Notes: generated by a model not told the origin, from the letters alone. Shown: positions 1 to 10,171, counted from the stretch's first letter. The stretch: 64,000 bases of DNA from Pseudomonadales bacterium (GCA_024234815.1 JACKNO010000001.1:1116001-1180000); one strand, 5' to 3'. Numbers and translations: made by a program.

Positions 1-276
1 GCCTATGACCCGGCCATTGCCCAGGCCATGCAGGATAAGGAGTCGGGTGCGGTTCCCCCGAATCTGTGGTCGGTTTTTGAGAAGAGTGTTGCCATACCCA
101 TGTTGGTAGTACGCGGCGCCGATTCGGATATCCTGTCACGGGAGTGCGTCGAGGGTATGCGCGGCAGGCACAGTGGGCTGGTGGTGGCTGAAATCCCCCA
201 TCGGGGTCACGCACCGACGCTCACCGAGCCCGCGTCCCTGGTAGCGATCGATACCTTTCTTGCGGGGCTGACATGA
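1..276 (+). CDS. Alpha/beta hydrolase, C-terminal part (5' end outside window)
   Basis: The frame is open from base 1 and ends at TGA 274-276, so only the last 91 residues are present. The segment PMLVVRGADSDIL is the strand and acid-loop region typical of alpha/beta hydrolases (Asp of the triad in GADSD). HRGHAPTL carries the probable catalytic His near the C-terminus. Substrate cannot be told from this piece. Confidence 0.75.
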   Translation, partial: AYDPAIAQAMQDKESGAVPPNLWSVFEKSVAIPMLVVRGADSDILSRECVEGMRGRHSGLVVAEIPHRGHAPTLTEPASLVAIDTFLAGLT

Positions 277-332
277 AAATCGATAAAGCCGCCGAGGGGG
301 TGTGATAGTGGTCTCACGAGTTCCCAGGCCAG

Positions 333-2414
333 CTAGAGCTCCCCGACCTCGAAGGCACTGGAACTGCCGCTAAAATGCCTGCCTGAGCGATCGATGCCGC
401 GGTGCGTCAGCCGGTAGCTTCCCGGAATTGTTTCGGCGGGGATGTCCCAACTCAATTGCGCGACCGTTGCCCCGCGCTCCTCGCGCCAGCGCACCCGGGT
501 AGCCCAGTCGCCGTCATCGGCTATCGCACGCCATCCCGTCGAGGTTTTCTGCTCAACTGTCAGGTGTTTCACCTGCAGGGGGAAGTGAGCCGTGGGATTG
601 CTCGATCGGAATTCCACGACAACCGTCTCTCCCGGCTGATAGCGGGTCCTGGCAGCCCCTGTGATCTCGCCGGCGCGGGCGTCGATGGCCGGGCTGTTCG
701 AGTTCCCTGCCGGCAGGGGCCTGCCCTCTGACTTGCCGCGCCAGTCGTCATAGTCAAGATCGGAGACAGGCGGAGCGCCTGATTGCAGGGCCGCGGCGAC
801 CTGGCTGGCCAGCTGCTGGTAGGCGGGTAGCGTCCAGCGTCCATGCAGGGTGTGGCCCGCTTCGTATTGCTGCAGCATGTATTCTTCCGGCGTGGTGACA
901 TAGCCACTGTAGCCGTTGGCGTAGCCCGCCAGGACGATATGTTCTGCCCAGTCCCCCAGTTCGGCCATCACTGAGTCGCGCAGTCGCCTGCCCGCCATCG
1001 TGGTCACTTCCACGGGCACCGCCAGTATTACCAACTGGCCGATACGGGCCAGGGTGATGGAATGGATTTGCGACTGCAGGGGCGGGTTGCCGCTGCCGGT
1101 TTCAAACAGGATAGGCTTCGGCTCCTGGCAGGTTTTTACCGCCTCTGTCCATGCGGGCGCACCCGTGACCAGGCGAATCAGCCAGTCCCGCCACAGTTGC
1201 TGTTCGGTCATTCCCTCCCGGAACATAAAATGTCCGCCGCCGTCTTCGGTCGAGCCCCCGGCAAATGAGTAGCCGTAGGCGGAGGGGCAGGTGTGTTGCA
1301 GACCGTTACCGGTAAAGCGGTCCTCGACCGCGTAGTTGCCCAGGTCGACGTAAATCTGCCGGCTCTCGATGGGGCCGACCAATCTTTCTTCCGCGCTGGC
1401 AAACAGCTCCAGGGCGACATCCACCTGGCGCTGTCCCATGATGCGGGTGGTTTCCACGTCGGTTTCACCGGGACCGGTGTTGTCGAGATTGGTATTGGGG
1501 GTAACGTCGCCGGGGTCGGCCTGGGCGAAGGCTGCAACAAAGTCATCCGCGGAGTCATAGCGGGTGCCGCGATCATGCTCCACCCGCAGTGAGGCATAAC
1601 CCTTGTGATCGCCGGAGACCAGGTGGTTGTAATAGTTCATCGCGGTGGGGTGCAGTGCGTACCAGTTGAGCATGCCAATTTCACCGGAGTCGTCGATAAA
1701 TTTCAGCAGGGTCATCTCGGTGTTGGTATTGTCGCGATAGCGAGCCCGCTCCCGCTCCGGGTTTTCCAGGTACGCAACCAGCGAGCGGTTGGCACCGGCG
1801 TTGGCGACACGACCGCTGTTGATCAGTATCTCGCCGGGCTGCAGGTCCTCGTGGGCCTTCACAATGGAGTCGGTAATGCCCGTGGCAATGGCGTCAAAGT
1901 GATCCGGGTAGAGACCGCCGTCCAGGCCGGTCGCGGTTCTCGACTGCCAGTAACCTCCCGGCCCCGAGTGGGTGTGGGTGGCGCTGATAATGATATTGGC
2001 GAGCGTGTACTGACGCCCGAATCGCTGCTGGAGCCGTTCGAGGACTTCCAGGGTCATGTGGTGATCGATACTCCCCAGGTCGACACTGACAAACACCAGT
2101 CGCTGGTCCGGTTCATCGGCCTGTGCGATGACAAAGGCGCGTGAGCGCAGGCGGATATGGAGCCCCTCGCCGATCTGGTCAGGGCGGCCAAAGCCCCACA
2201 GGGGTACACCGACCAACGGGCCGGTGATATCGCTGATACCCCGACCGATCAGGTAAGGCTGTGCGGCTTGCGTCGGGCAGGGCAGCGCGAACAGGCCGGC
2301 ACCGCCCAGGAGTAGCAACAGGTGCACGGCGATGACGGAGCGGCTGCCGCCAGGTTTGGCCAGCCTGGCCGGGGTGCGCAGTAGTTGCCGCAGCAGGTAA
2401 ATGACGTGTTTCAT
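333..2414 (-). CDS. Neutral (alkaline) ceramidase, exported
   Basis: A 693-aa protein of the neutral ceramidase family, which hydrolyses the amide bond of ceramide to sphingosine and fatty acid. The mature part starts near YLIGRGISDITGP. Zinc-site motifs SATHTHSGPGG and ALHPTAMNYY are present, as is a C-terminal Ig-like domain. A hydrophobic stretch (HLLLLLGGAGLFAL) followed by TQAA suggests a signal peptide after an unusually long basic N-terminus. I chose ATG at 2414; an in-frame ATG at 2462 is possible. Two oddities: the catalytic hexapeptide GDVSPN reads GDVTPN, with Thr for the nucleophilic Ser, and the first ~29 residues with their upstream DNA match the start of a transposase gene at 38115. 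Confidence 0.9.
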   Translation of the reverse strand: MKHVIYLLRQLLRTPARLAKPGGSRSVIAVHLLLLLGGAGLFALPCPTQAAQPYLIGRGISDITGPLVGVPLWGFGRPDQIGEGLHIRLRSRAFVIAQADEPDQRLVFVSVDLGSIDHHMTLEVLERLQQRFGRQYTLANIIISATHTHSGPGGYWQSRTATGLDGGLYPDHFDAIATGITDSIVKAHEDLQPGEILINSGRVANAGANRSLVAYLENPERERARYRDNTNTEMTLLKFIDDSGEIGMLNWYALHPTAMNYYNHLVSGDHKGYASLRVEHDRGTRYDSADDFVAAFAQADPGDVTPNTNLDNTGPGETDVETTRIMGQRQVDVALELFASAEERLVGPIESRQIYVDLGNYAVEDRFTGNGLQHTCPSAYGYSFAGGSTEDGGGHFMFREGMTEQQLWRDWLIRLVTGAPAWTEAVKTCQEPKPILFETGSGNPPLQSQIHSITLARIGQLVILAVPVEVTTMAGRRLRDSVMAELGDWAEHIVLAGYANGYSGYVTTPEEYMLQQYEAGHTLHGRWTLPAYQQLASQVAAALQSGAPPVSDLDYDDWRGKSEGRPLPAGNSNSPAIDARAGEITGAARTRYQPGETVVVEFRSSNPTAHFPLQVKHLTVEQKTSTGWRAIADDGDWATRVRWREERGATVAQLSWDIPAETIPGSYRLTHRGIDRSGRHFSGSSSAFEVGEL

Positions 2415-2650
2415 GCTGTCCGAGAGTAATACCGATGCGTGCAGGCGGCAATAGCTAAGCATCTGATATCATTGGTGAAATACGAATTTTTCAGGCACAG
2501 CCCCGGGGTGGGCTGATCAATTTCCGGCGTACTGCGCTTGCCAGCCTTCCGGGAGTAAACCTGTAGCAAAACCACGCGTGTCCGCTCGTGCGGGGGGTGG
2601 CGGTGAGCTCTATCAGGAGTAAGCTACCCCAATATATCGCGACCTCATAT

Positions 2651-2977
2651 ATGACTGAACTCGTTAAACACGCTAATCCAATCGGTAAAGCAGAAACCCT
2701 GGAGGTCTGGCGCCAGAGAATGCGTATGCCAGTGCCCACAGCCGACGGCCAGATCCTGGATCTGCGGATTCTCACTATTTACGAAACCACCGCAATCAAC
2801 GGGTTGCCGCTGGATGTGCTCATAGATGCACAGAAAACCAGGAATGATCCCGTGAAACAGTTCGGCGTGATCTTCAGCGAATGTCCCCCGGACTGGCCCA
2901 GCTACGGCATACCGGTGCTGTGGTGTAGCGACGGCGTTCCCGGCGTGGGGCGATGGCGTGCGGGTGAGCTGCAATGA
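2651..2977 (+). CDS. Hypothetical protein, 108 aa
   Basis: Small soluble protein without a recognised domain. ATG at 2651 (MTELVKHANP) is preferred to the in-frame GTG upstream at 2588 because the extra 21 residues look non-coding. It overlaps the next gene by four bases (ATGA at 2974), so the two are probably translationally coupled with the secreted nuclease that follows. Confidence 0.5.
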   Translation: MTELVKHANPIGKAETLEVWRQRMRMPVPTADGQILDLRILTIYETTAINGLPLDVLIDAQKTRNDPVKQFGVIFSECPPDWPSYGIPVLWCSDGVPGVGRWRAGELQ

Positions 2978-3477
2978 TGAAAGCGATATTGATATTGCTG
3001 GCATTTTGTTCCCTGGCTCACGCCGACATCACGGGCCAGGTCGTGGCGGTCATTGACGGCGATACGATCACGGTTCTGGATGCTGACAACACGGAGTACA
3101 AAGTTCGCCTGACAGGCATTGATGCGCCCGAGCGGGGCCAGCCCTACAGCAACGCGTCCCGCAAACACCTGGCCTCCATGGTCGCAGGTAAAGAAGTCTT
3201 CGTGGAGTCGGACAGGCAGGATATCTACGGACGGGAACTGGGCAAGGTGTGGGTGCAGCCATCTGCTTGCCCCGACTGCGGCAAGACACTCGACGCCAAC
3301 TATGCCCAGGTCCTGGCGGGCATGGCGTGGTGGTACCGGTATTACTCCGCGGAGCAATCGCCGGAAGATCGCGGCCGGTATGAATCCGCCGAAGACGAAG
3401 CAAAGGCCAGAGGGTGGGGGCTGTGGGCTGATCCTGATCCGATCAGTCCCTACGATTGGAGGAAGAGCCACAGGTAG
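2974..3477 (+). CDS. Secreted thermonuclease-like (SNase) protein
   Basis: 167 aa with a signal peptide (MMKAILILLAFCSLAHA) and a staphylococcal-nuclease domain. VIDGDT gives the calcium-binding Asp. VRLTGIDAPERGQPY supplies the Arg, Asp and Glu equivalent to R35, D40 and E43, and YGRELGK the R87 equivalent. It is therefore probably an active, calcium-dependent exported nuclease. A paralogue with a membrane anchor lies at 22764-23330. It is coupled to the upstream hypothetical gene. Confidence 0.88.
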   Translation: MMKAILILLAFCSLAHADITGQVVAVIDGDTITVLDADNTEYKVRLTGIDAPERGQPYSNASRKHLASMVAGKEVFVESDRQDIYGRELGKVWVQPSACPDCGKTLDANYAQVLAGMAWWYRYYSAEQSPEDRGRYESAEDEAKARGWGLWADPDPISPYDWRKSHR

Positions 3478-3811
3478 CTGTGGGGAATGCGGCTGGGAGG
3501 CCCGCCGAATCCTTCATGGAATCAACTCTCCTGGTACCAATCTCGCCACGGTCGGTGCAGATAATACTTGGGTCGTTTATCCAGGCGAATATGCAGCCAA
3601 TCCACGCCGCCCCCGGCGGCACTCAGCCACAAGGGTTCCAGGCTGACTTTCTCCAGAACGGCGTTGGCTACAGCGATCCAGAGCGAGTGTTGCTGTGCGC
3701 TGGGTGCGCTGCGGTGGAAATAGGACTCGAAACTACAGTGAGTATTTACCCGACATTCCTCGCACCCGGGGCGTGCTATGCTGTCGCTTTCGAATTCTCG
3801 GAAGTAGAGCT

Positions 3812-4198
3812 GTGGCTGAAATCCAGATTGATGAATCCTTCAATGTCTTCGACGAACCCCTGTTACCGTGCAGCAAAGATCCGCTGACCGGTTTCTTCCG
3901 CGATGGCTGTTGCAACACCAGTGACCAGGATGCCGGATCCCATACGGTCTGCATACAGGTCACGGTCGAATTCCTGGAGTACTCGCGATTTGCCGGCAAT
4001 GACCTCAGCACCCCCATGCCGGAGTTTGAATTTCCGGGCCTTAAACCCGGGGACCGCTGGTGTCTATGCGCGCTACGCTGGTTGGAAGCCTATGATCGAA
4101 AGATGGCCCCCAAAGTTTATCTCACCCGCACCCACAGGCGCGCGCTGGAGGTAATCCCTTTGGAAGTACTACGGCAATATGCGGCTGATCTTAACTGA
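3812..4198 (+). CDS. DUF2237 family protein
   Basis: 128 aa from GTG at 3812 (VAEIQIDESFNVF). The family signature is clear: DPLTGFFRDGCCNT, SHTVC, GNDLSTP and FPGLKPGDRWCLCALRW. The function of DUF2237 is unknown; conserved Cys pairs suggest metal binding or redox, which is inference. A longer frame back to 3695 exists, but those residues do not resemble the family. Its last 35 codons are duplicated, partly identically, at 10172-10260. Confidence 0.85.
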   Translation: MAEIQIDESFNVFDEPLLPCSKDPLTGFFRDGCCNTSDQDAGSHTVCIQVTVEFLEYSRFAGNDLSTPMPEFEFPGLKPGDRWCLCALRWLEAYDRKMAPKVYLTRTHRRALEVIPLEVLRQYAADLN

Positions 4199-4230
4199 GC
4201 GCTCGCGAGGTCATCGTGCACCAAGCGTAA
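4199..4230 (+). pseudogene. Remnant of a yjbQ 3' end
   Basis: Directly after the DUF2237 stop, 23 of 24 bases (4199-4222) match the last codons of yjbQ (10761-10784), encoding AREVIVH. This is a scar of a lost second yjbQ copy. Confidence 0.6.
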
Positions 4231-4459
4231 ACCTCGATACAATGTCAGGTTGTTCAATTGCATCTGGAAATTAGCCGCTAATCGCATTAACAATTGAACC
4301 GCAGGATCTCACCTACCTGATCGGGATCGAAGTCAGGCTTCCCATGTGGGTCAATCTGAAACGCAAATGTCCGTGAAATTTGGCTAAGTATTCAATACAA
4401 GGCAACGCGCCCAGACTGTGTTTTTCAATCCGAAATCCAGCCGCGACACATCGCCACTA

Positions 4460-7135
4460 TCAGGCTTCCTGAATGATACGATTGAGCACGTAGGTGAGTA
4501 CGCCGCCAGCCCGGTAGTATTCGACGTCTACCTGGGTATCTAGCCTGGATTGCAACTGTATTTCGCGTTGTTTTCCGCCCGGGTAGTGAACCACGGCAGG
4601 CAGTATTTGTTTTGGCGCAAGTTCGCCGTCCAGACCCAGAATGTCGAAAGTTTCGTCCCCTTTCAGGTTCAGCGTTTTGCGCGTTTCACCCGGCATGAAT
4701 TGCAGGGGCAGTACACCCATGCCAACCAGGTTGGAGCGGTGGATGCGTTCAAAGCTTTCAACTATGACGGCTTTAATACCCAGCAGTAGAGTACCTTTCG
4801 CCGCCCAGTCACGGCTGGAACCGGTACCGTACTCGCTGCCGCCAACCACAACGGTGCTTATGCCGGCCTCGATATAATTCATGGCGGCATCGTAAATAAA
4901 TTGTGGCTCGGACTGGCCGCGCAGCCGGGTGTATCCCCCTTCCAGTTGTGGTGTCATCTCGTTGCGGATGCGGATATTGCCGAATGTACCCCGCATCATC
5001 ACCTGGTGGTTGCCCCGCCTGGAGCCATAGGAATTGAAATCACTTTCAGCGACGCCGTGTTGGCGAAGGTACTGTGCTGCGGGGCTGTTCAGGGGTATGG
5101 CGCCCGCCGGGGAAATGTGATCCGTGGTGACGGAGTCGCCCAGCATGGCGAGCATTGGTGCGGCCAGGATATTCTTTCGATTACCCTGGTATTGCTCCTC
5201 GAAAAACGGCGGCAGCTGGATATACGTAGAATCCTCGGAGAACGCGTAGGTGGCGCCGCCATGGATCTCAATGTTCTGCCAGTTTTCGTCACCATCAAAT
5301 ACAGCGCCGTACTCTTTTCTGAACATGTCGCTACTGACGCTCTGCACCACCTCAGTGATTTCTGCATTGCTCGGCCAGATATCGCGCAGGTATACGGGCT
5401 TCCCATTTTTATCCGTACCCAATGCGTCCCGACTCAGGTCAATACGGGTTGTTCCCGCCAGGGCATAGGCCACTACTAAAGGCGGTGAGGCCAGCCAGTT
5501 GGCCTTTACCAGTGGGTGGATACGCCCCTCAAAGTTGCGATTGCCGGACAGGACTGCACAGGCTACAAGGTCGTTAGTGGTAATGGTGTCCGCTACCGCG
5601 GCTGGCAGGGGGCCTGAGTTGCCGATGCAGGTGGTGCAGCCATAACCCACCAGATTGAATCCCAGCTTGTCCAGCGATTGTTGGAGTCCGGCCTTTGTCA
5701 GGTAGTCAGTCACAACTTTTGATCCCGGAGCCAGTGAGGACTTCACCCAGGGTTTGCGTTGCAGGCCACGTGCCAGTGCCTTCTGAGCCAGTAGTCCCGC
5801 TCCCACCATAACTGCGGGGTTCGATGTATTGGTACACGAGGTAATGGCTGCGATCACCACATCGCCGTGGTGCATGGGGTGGTCAGAGTGCTGCAGCTGG
5901 AAGGCGGTGTCGCGTTGATCAGATTTGCCGTTCAGTTCAATGAACTGGTCCGTGGCCGCGCGCAAATCTCGCATGGCGACTCGATCCTGTGGGCGTTTGG
6001 GACCCGCCAGGTTGGGCTCGACCGTTGCCATATCAAGCGTCAGTGTGGCCGCAAATTCCGGTGGGGTGTAATGTTCGTCGCGCCACATGCCCTGGGCCTT
6101 GCAATAGGCCTCGACCCGGGCAACGGTATGTGGATCACGCCCCGTGAGCTCAAGGTAGGTCAGGGTCTGGGCGTCCACTGGAAAGAATCCGCAGGTGGCG
6201 CCATATTCTGGCGCCATGTTAGCAATGGTGGCACGATCTGCCAGAGGGAGTTGATCCAACCCACTGCCGAAGAACTCCACGAACTTGCCGACCACGCCAT
6301 GAGCGCGCAGCATCTGCACCACCTGGAGTACGAGGTCGGTGGCGGTAATGCCCTCGCGCATCTGCCCGGTCAGTTCAAAACCCACGACATCCGGAATCAA
6401 CATGGAAATGGGCTGCCCCAGCATGGCCGCTTCCGCCTCGATGCCGCCAACACCCCAGCCCAGTACACCAAGGCCATTTATCATGGTGGTATGACTGTCT
6501 GTTCCCACCAGGGTGTCGGGGCACGCGACAGGGCCGTCCTCGCTGTCTTGCCGCCATACCACCTGGGCGAGATACTCAAGGTTGACCTGATGGCAGATGC
6601 CGGTTCCCGGGGGCACAACCCGGAAGTCGTCAAACGCACCCTGGCCCCATTTCAGGAACTGGTAGCGCTCGAAATTGCGCTGCATTTCCATCGCAACATT
6701 CTGTGCGAAGGCGTTGTCGGTGGCGAATTTGTCGATACTCACCGAGTGATCGATTACCAGGTCTACCGGTGACAGTGGGTTGATATTCTGCGGGTCGACG
6801 CCACGCTGTACCAGCGCGTCCCTCATGGCAGCGAGATCAACCACGGCCGGGACGCCGGTGAAGTCCTGCATCAACACCCGCGTTGGGTGATAAGCGATTT
6901 CCTGGTCGCTGCCATATCCTCCGCTGGCCGCGAGCGCTTCAATATCCGCGCGCGAGCAGCTGAGGCCGTCCTCATGACGCAGCAGATTCTCCAGCAGTAT
7001 TTTGGTACACACTGGTAGGCGCGCAACGCTACCGTGCGCGGAGAGATCGCCACCATTGATTGCGAAATATTGATACGTTGTGCCGTCCACGGTCAGTGTG
7101 GAGCGTGTGTTAAATGAGTTTTTGGATAATCCCAC
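4460..7135 (-). CDS. acnA: Aconitate hydratase A
   Basis: 891 aa, the normal length for AcnA/IRP1-type aconitase of the TCA cycle (citrate to isocitrate, cytoplasm). The three 4Fe-4S cysteines are in SCTNTSNPAV and GCTTCIGNSGPL. The swivel domain carries the GSRRGNH and GGSEYGTGSSRDWA substrate motifs. Translation starts at GTG 7135, with AGGAG eight bases upstream. It is followed on the other side by fadE in the same orientation, but a 55-bp gap suggests they need not be one operon. Confidence 0.97.
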   Translation of the reverse strand: MGLSKNSFNTRSTLTVDGTTYQYFAINGGDLSAHGSVARLPVCTKILLENLLRHEDGLSCSRADIEALAASGGYGSDQEIAYHPTRVLMQDFTGVPAVVDLAAMRDALVQRGVDPQNINPLSPVDLVIDHSVSIDKFATDNAFAQNVAMEMQRNFERYQFLKWGQGAFDDFRVVPPGTGICHQVNLEYLAQVVWRQDSEDGPVACPDTLVGTDSHTTMINGLGVLGWGVGGIEAEAAMLGQPISMLIPDVVGFELTGQMREGITATDLVLQVVQMLRAHGVVGKFVEFFGSGLDQLPLADRATIANMAPEYGATCGFFPVDAQTLTYLELTGRDPHTVARVEAYCKAQGMWRDEHYTPPEFAATLTLDMATVEPNLAGPKRPQDRVAMRDLRAATDQFIELNGKSDQRDTAFQLQHSDHPMHHGDVVIAAITSCTNTSNPAVMVGAGLLAQKALARGLQRKPWVKSSLAPGSKVVTDYLTKAGLQQSLDKLGFNLVGYGCTTCIGNSGPLPAAVADTITTNDLVACAVLSGNRNFEGRIHPLVKANWLASPPLVVAYALAGTTRIDLSRDALGTDKNGKPVYLRDIWPSNAEITEVVQSVSSDMFRKEYGAVFDGDENWQNIEIHGGATYAFSEDSTYIQLPPFFEEQYQGNRKNILAAPMLAMLGDSVTTDHISPAGAIPLNSPAAQYLRQHGVAESDFNSYGSRRGNHQVMMRGTFGNIRIRNEMTPQLEGGYTRLRGQSEPQFIYDAAMNYIEAGISTVVVGGSEYGTGSSRDWAAKGTLLLGIKAVIVESFERIHRSNLVGMGVLPLQFMPGETRKTLNLKGDETFDILGLDGELAPKQILPAVVHYPGGKQREIQLQSRLDTQVDVEYYRAGGVLTYVLNRIIQEA

Positions 7136-7190
7136 TGCTGTACTCCTGTGGTAAAAGGTAAAGGCAAATAGTCAGTGTCGGCAATGGAGT

Positions 7191-9683
7191 TCAGTTGCGT
7201 TCCACCACCCGGCGCTGCCCGCGCACAGACTCCGACATGGCCTTGATGCCCTCGGCTTCGAAGGCATCCACACGTATGACGTCATACAGTGCGGTCAGTG
7301 CCTCCAGCAATGCGTCGCGGTCGGCCTCGTCGATAACCTTTTCGGCCACCGCCCAGTCCACCAACTCGCGGCGCTGGTGGCCCATCAGCAGGGCTATGCC
7401 GTCCAGGTCATCGGGGTCGCGGTGCCGCACCGCCTCGTGCAGCGCGTCGCGCAGCGGCTGGGTGGCATTGGCCAGGTTGTAGGCATGCAACACACGGCCC
7501 AGTGCGTCTTTGGGTTCCTCGCTGTAATAGGCGCCGCGGACAATCCGGTCCCGGGTCGGGCCGGGGTTGACGATGGCGGCCGCCACCGCTGTTCCCAGCT
7601 TTTCGTCAGGTCGGCGCAGGTGGCCGCTGCCAAGGGGGAAAACCAGCAGGCGCAGGGGCCAGCGCAGAACTGTCACCGGGTAGTTATCAATGAGTTCGCG
7701 CATGTGTACCTGCAATTCGAAGAGACAGGTTTGCAGGCACCAATGGACCAGGTCGCGCTCGGACTCCGGGTAGCCCTCCTCGTGCCATTGCTTGATGACC
7801 GCAGACGCATAGTAGAGCTGCACCAGGCAGTCTGCCATATGCCCGGAAAGGCGCTGCCGGGCTTTCAGTCCGCCGCCGATTGACAGCAGGGTGACATCTG
7901 TCAGCAGGGAATAGGCGGCAGAAAAACGCGAGAGCTGGCCGTAGTAGCGGCGCAGATTACCTCCGCCCGGCACCGCTTCCAGGCGGCCGCCACTGAGGCC
8001 CAACAGCAGGCTGCGCAGGACATTGCGGGTGGTGTGACCGATGTGGCGGTAAAACACCGCGTCGAAACTGGCGACTGCCTGGGTCTCGTCGTCCATGCCG
8101 GCGGCCTCGATTTCCTTGACGATAAAGGGGTGGCAGCGGATGGCGCCCTGGCCGAAGACCATCAGGCTTCGGGTGAGGATATTGGCCCCCTCCACTGTGA
8201 TAGCGATGGGGATAGCCTGGTAGATACGCGACATAAAATTGCGAGGCCCGGTGATGACGCCACGCCCTGCCACCACATCCATGGCGTGGTTGACCACCAC
8301 CCGCATGAGGTCGGTGTTGCGATACTTCAGCAGGGCCGATGGTACCGCCGGCCGCACGCCCCGATCCAGCATGGACGTCGTCAGCAATCGCGCGGCATCC
8401 ATCATGTAGCTGTAGCCAGCTATGGGTTCCAGGGCTTCCTGTACACCCTCGAACTGGTTGATCGAACGACCGAACTGCTCGCGCACGCAGGAATAAGAGC
8501 CGGTGGCGAGGCTGGCCACCTTGCCGGCCCCCGCCGCCAGCGCCGGCAGCGAGATGGAGCGCCCGATGGACAGGCACTCGAGCAGCATGGTCCAGCCCTT
8601 GCCGAGCATGTCCTGGCCGCCGATAACCTGGTCCATGGGGATAAACACGTCGTTGCCCCAGGTGGGACCGTTCATGAACACCGAGTTCATCGGCAGGTGG
8701 CGGGTGCCGCTGTTTACCCCCGGCAGATCGTGGGGCACCATGACACAGGTTACTCCGATCGTTTCATCCTCCCCCAGCAGGTGTTCGGGGTCGTAAACCT
8801 TGATGGCCAGGCCGATAATGGTCGCCACCGGAGCCAGGGTGATGTAGCGCTTGTTCCAGGTAACACTCAGCCCCAGCACCTTCTCACCCTGCCAGTCCCC
8901 CATACAGACGATGCCCTTGTCGGGGATGGCACCGGCATCAGAGCCCGCCACAGGCGAGGTCAGTGCAAAGCAGGGAATATCCTCGCCGGATGCAAGTCGG
9001 GGAAGGTAGTGGGACTTTTGTTGATCGGTCCCGTATTCCATCAGCAGCTCGCCCGGCCCCAGGGAGTTGGGCACCATCACCGTCACCGCTGCGGACACGC
9101 TGCGGGTGGAAATCTTCATGACGATTTCAGAGTGGGCGCTCTGGGAGAAACCTTTCCCGCCGTATTCGGTGGGAATCACCAGGCCGAAAAAGCCCTGCTC
9201 GCGCACGTAATCCCAGGTTTGCGCCGAGAGGTCGAACAGCTCGTTGGTTATGGTCCAGTCATCGACCATTTCGCACAGGGTGTTCACCGGACCGTCGAGG
9301 AACGCCTGCTCCTCTGCCGTCAGGCGCGCGTGAGGTGTCTCCAGCAGGCGTGTCCAGTTCGGGTGACCCGAGAACAGCTCCCCATCCCAGTCCACGCTTC
9401 CCGAGCGCAGTGCCTCCGCCTCGGTATCCGACAGCTTGGGCAGCATGCTCCGCACCCAGCCAAGCAGCGGCCGGCTCAGCCAGTCGCGCCGAAAGGTGTT
9501 CGGCATCAGCAGAAACAGGAAAGCAGCGTACAACAGGGCGCCCAAAAACAAGCTCGCCAGGCTTGCCGAGTCCAGAAACCAGCCTATTACGAGAGCGCTG
9601 GTCAGTACTATGAGTGCAGTGGAGCCGCCCCGGCCGAAGTAGAGGAGTATAAGGGCGCTAATCAGGAGGAGAGTCAGGCTCAT
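7191..9683 (-). CDS. fadE: Acyl-CoA dehydrogenase, FadE type
   Basis: 830 aa, close to E. coli FadE (814). Two N-terminal membrane helices precede the FAD-dependent acyl-CoA dehydrogenase core (TEYGGKGFSQSAHS, CFALTSPVAGSDAG, VEGANILTRSLM) and a C-terminal DUF1974 region. It catalyses the first oxidation of fatty-acid beta-oxidation at the inner membrane. I take ATG 9683 (MSLTLLLISALI), since the 32 residues upstream of it in frame look untranslated. No good Shine-Dalgarno is visible at that start. Confidence 0.93.
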   Translation of the reverse strand: MSLTLLLISALILLYFGRGGSTALIVLTSALVIGWFLDSASLASLFLGALLYAAFLFLLMPNTFRRDWLSRPLLGWVRSMLPKLSDTEAEALRSGSVDWDGELFSGHPNWTRLLETPHARLTAEEQAFLDGPVNTLCEMVDDWTITNELFDLSAQTWDYVREQGFFGLVIPTEYGGKGFSQSAHSEIVMKISTRSVSAAVTVMVPNSLGPGELLMEYGTDQQKSHYLPRLASGEDIPCFALTSPVAGSDAGAIPDKGIVCMGDWQGEKVLGLSVTWNKRYITLAPVATIIGLAIKVYDPEHLLGEDETIGVTCVMVPHDLPGVNSGTRHLPMNSVFMNGPTWGNDVFIPMDQVIGGQDMLGKGWTMLLECLSIGRSISLPALAAGAGKVASLATGSYSCVREQFGRSINQFEGVQEALEPIAGYSYMMDAARLLTTSMLDRGVRPAVPSALLKYRNTDLMRVVVNHAMDVVAGRGVITGPRNFMSRIYQAIPIAITVEGANILTRSLMVFGQGAIRCHPFIVKEIEAAGMDDETQAVASFDAVFYRHIGHTTRNVLRSLLLGLSGGRLEAVPGGGNLRRYYGQLSRFSAAYSLLTDVTLLSIGGGLKARQRLSGHMADCLVQLYYASAVIKQWHEEGYPESERDLVHWCLQTCLFELQVHMRELIDNYPVTVLRWPLRLLVFPLGSGHLRRPDEKLGTAVAAAIVNPGPTRDRIVRGAYYSEEPKDALGRVLHAYNLANATQPLRDALHEAVRHRDPDDLDGIALLMGHQRRELVDWAVAEKVIDEADRDALLEALTALYDVIRVDAFEAEGIKAMSESVRGQRRVVERN

Positions 9684-10171
9684 GGAATCGGGTCTCACAA
9701 ATGTTCGCGAAGGTAGAATGAGTATAGCCGGTACTGCCAGCTTAACCCCTTGAACATGGTAGACACGCCGGATGAACACATAAAAAAATGTCTCCTGTTC
9801 CCACGGCTGCGCGTCCCCCAGGCTCCATCAGCCACACCGCCCGCTTGTACTATCGCCTCGATCCGCGTCAGCCTGAAAGGTAAGCTGGCCAACCGGGCCG
9901 GCCTGCGGTAACCGCTGCTGTATATTGCTGTCGGGGTTGCACCCTGCTGGCTTGCGCTACAACCTTGGCTGCTTACCTGGTGGCGTCAAACTCCAAACCC
10001 GTCGCGCACCAGTGAGATCCGGACAACTTTTTATCCACGCGTGGAGGGCAATATTGATAAAGGGGTGGTTCAAAAACAGAGATTCTGGCGTTTCATAATC
10101 GGCACTCGCATTATCCGCATGCAGCCATTCAGCGAAATTGGGCAAAAGGAAAATATACTTTTAGCGATGAA
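9684..10171. other. Intergenic stretch without a recognisable gene
   Basis: Only short open frames occur on either strand, none with family resemblance. The region ends in the duplicated DUF2237 fragment, so it may hold other decayed sequence from the same rearrangement. Confidence 0.5.

Noticed and set aside
8034..9716. 560-aa plus-strand frame opposite fadE
   Set aside because: Antisense shadow; fadE is intact and clearly coding.
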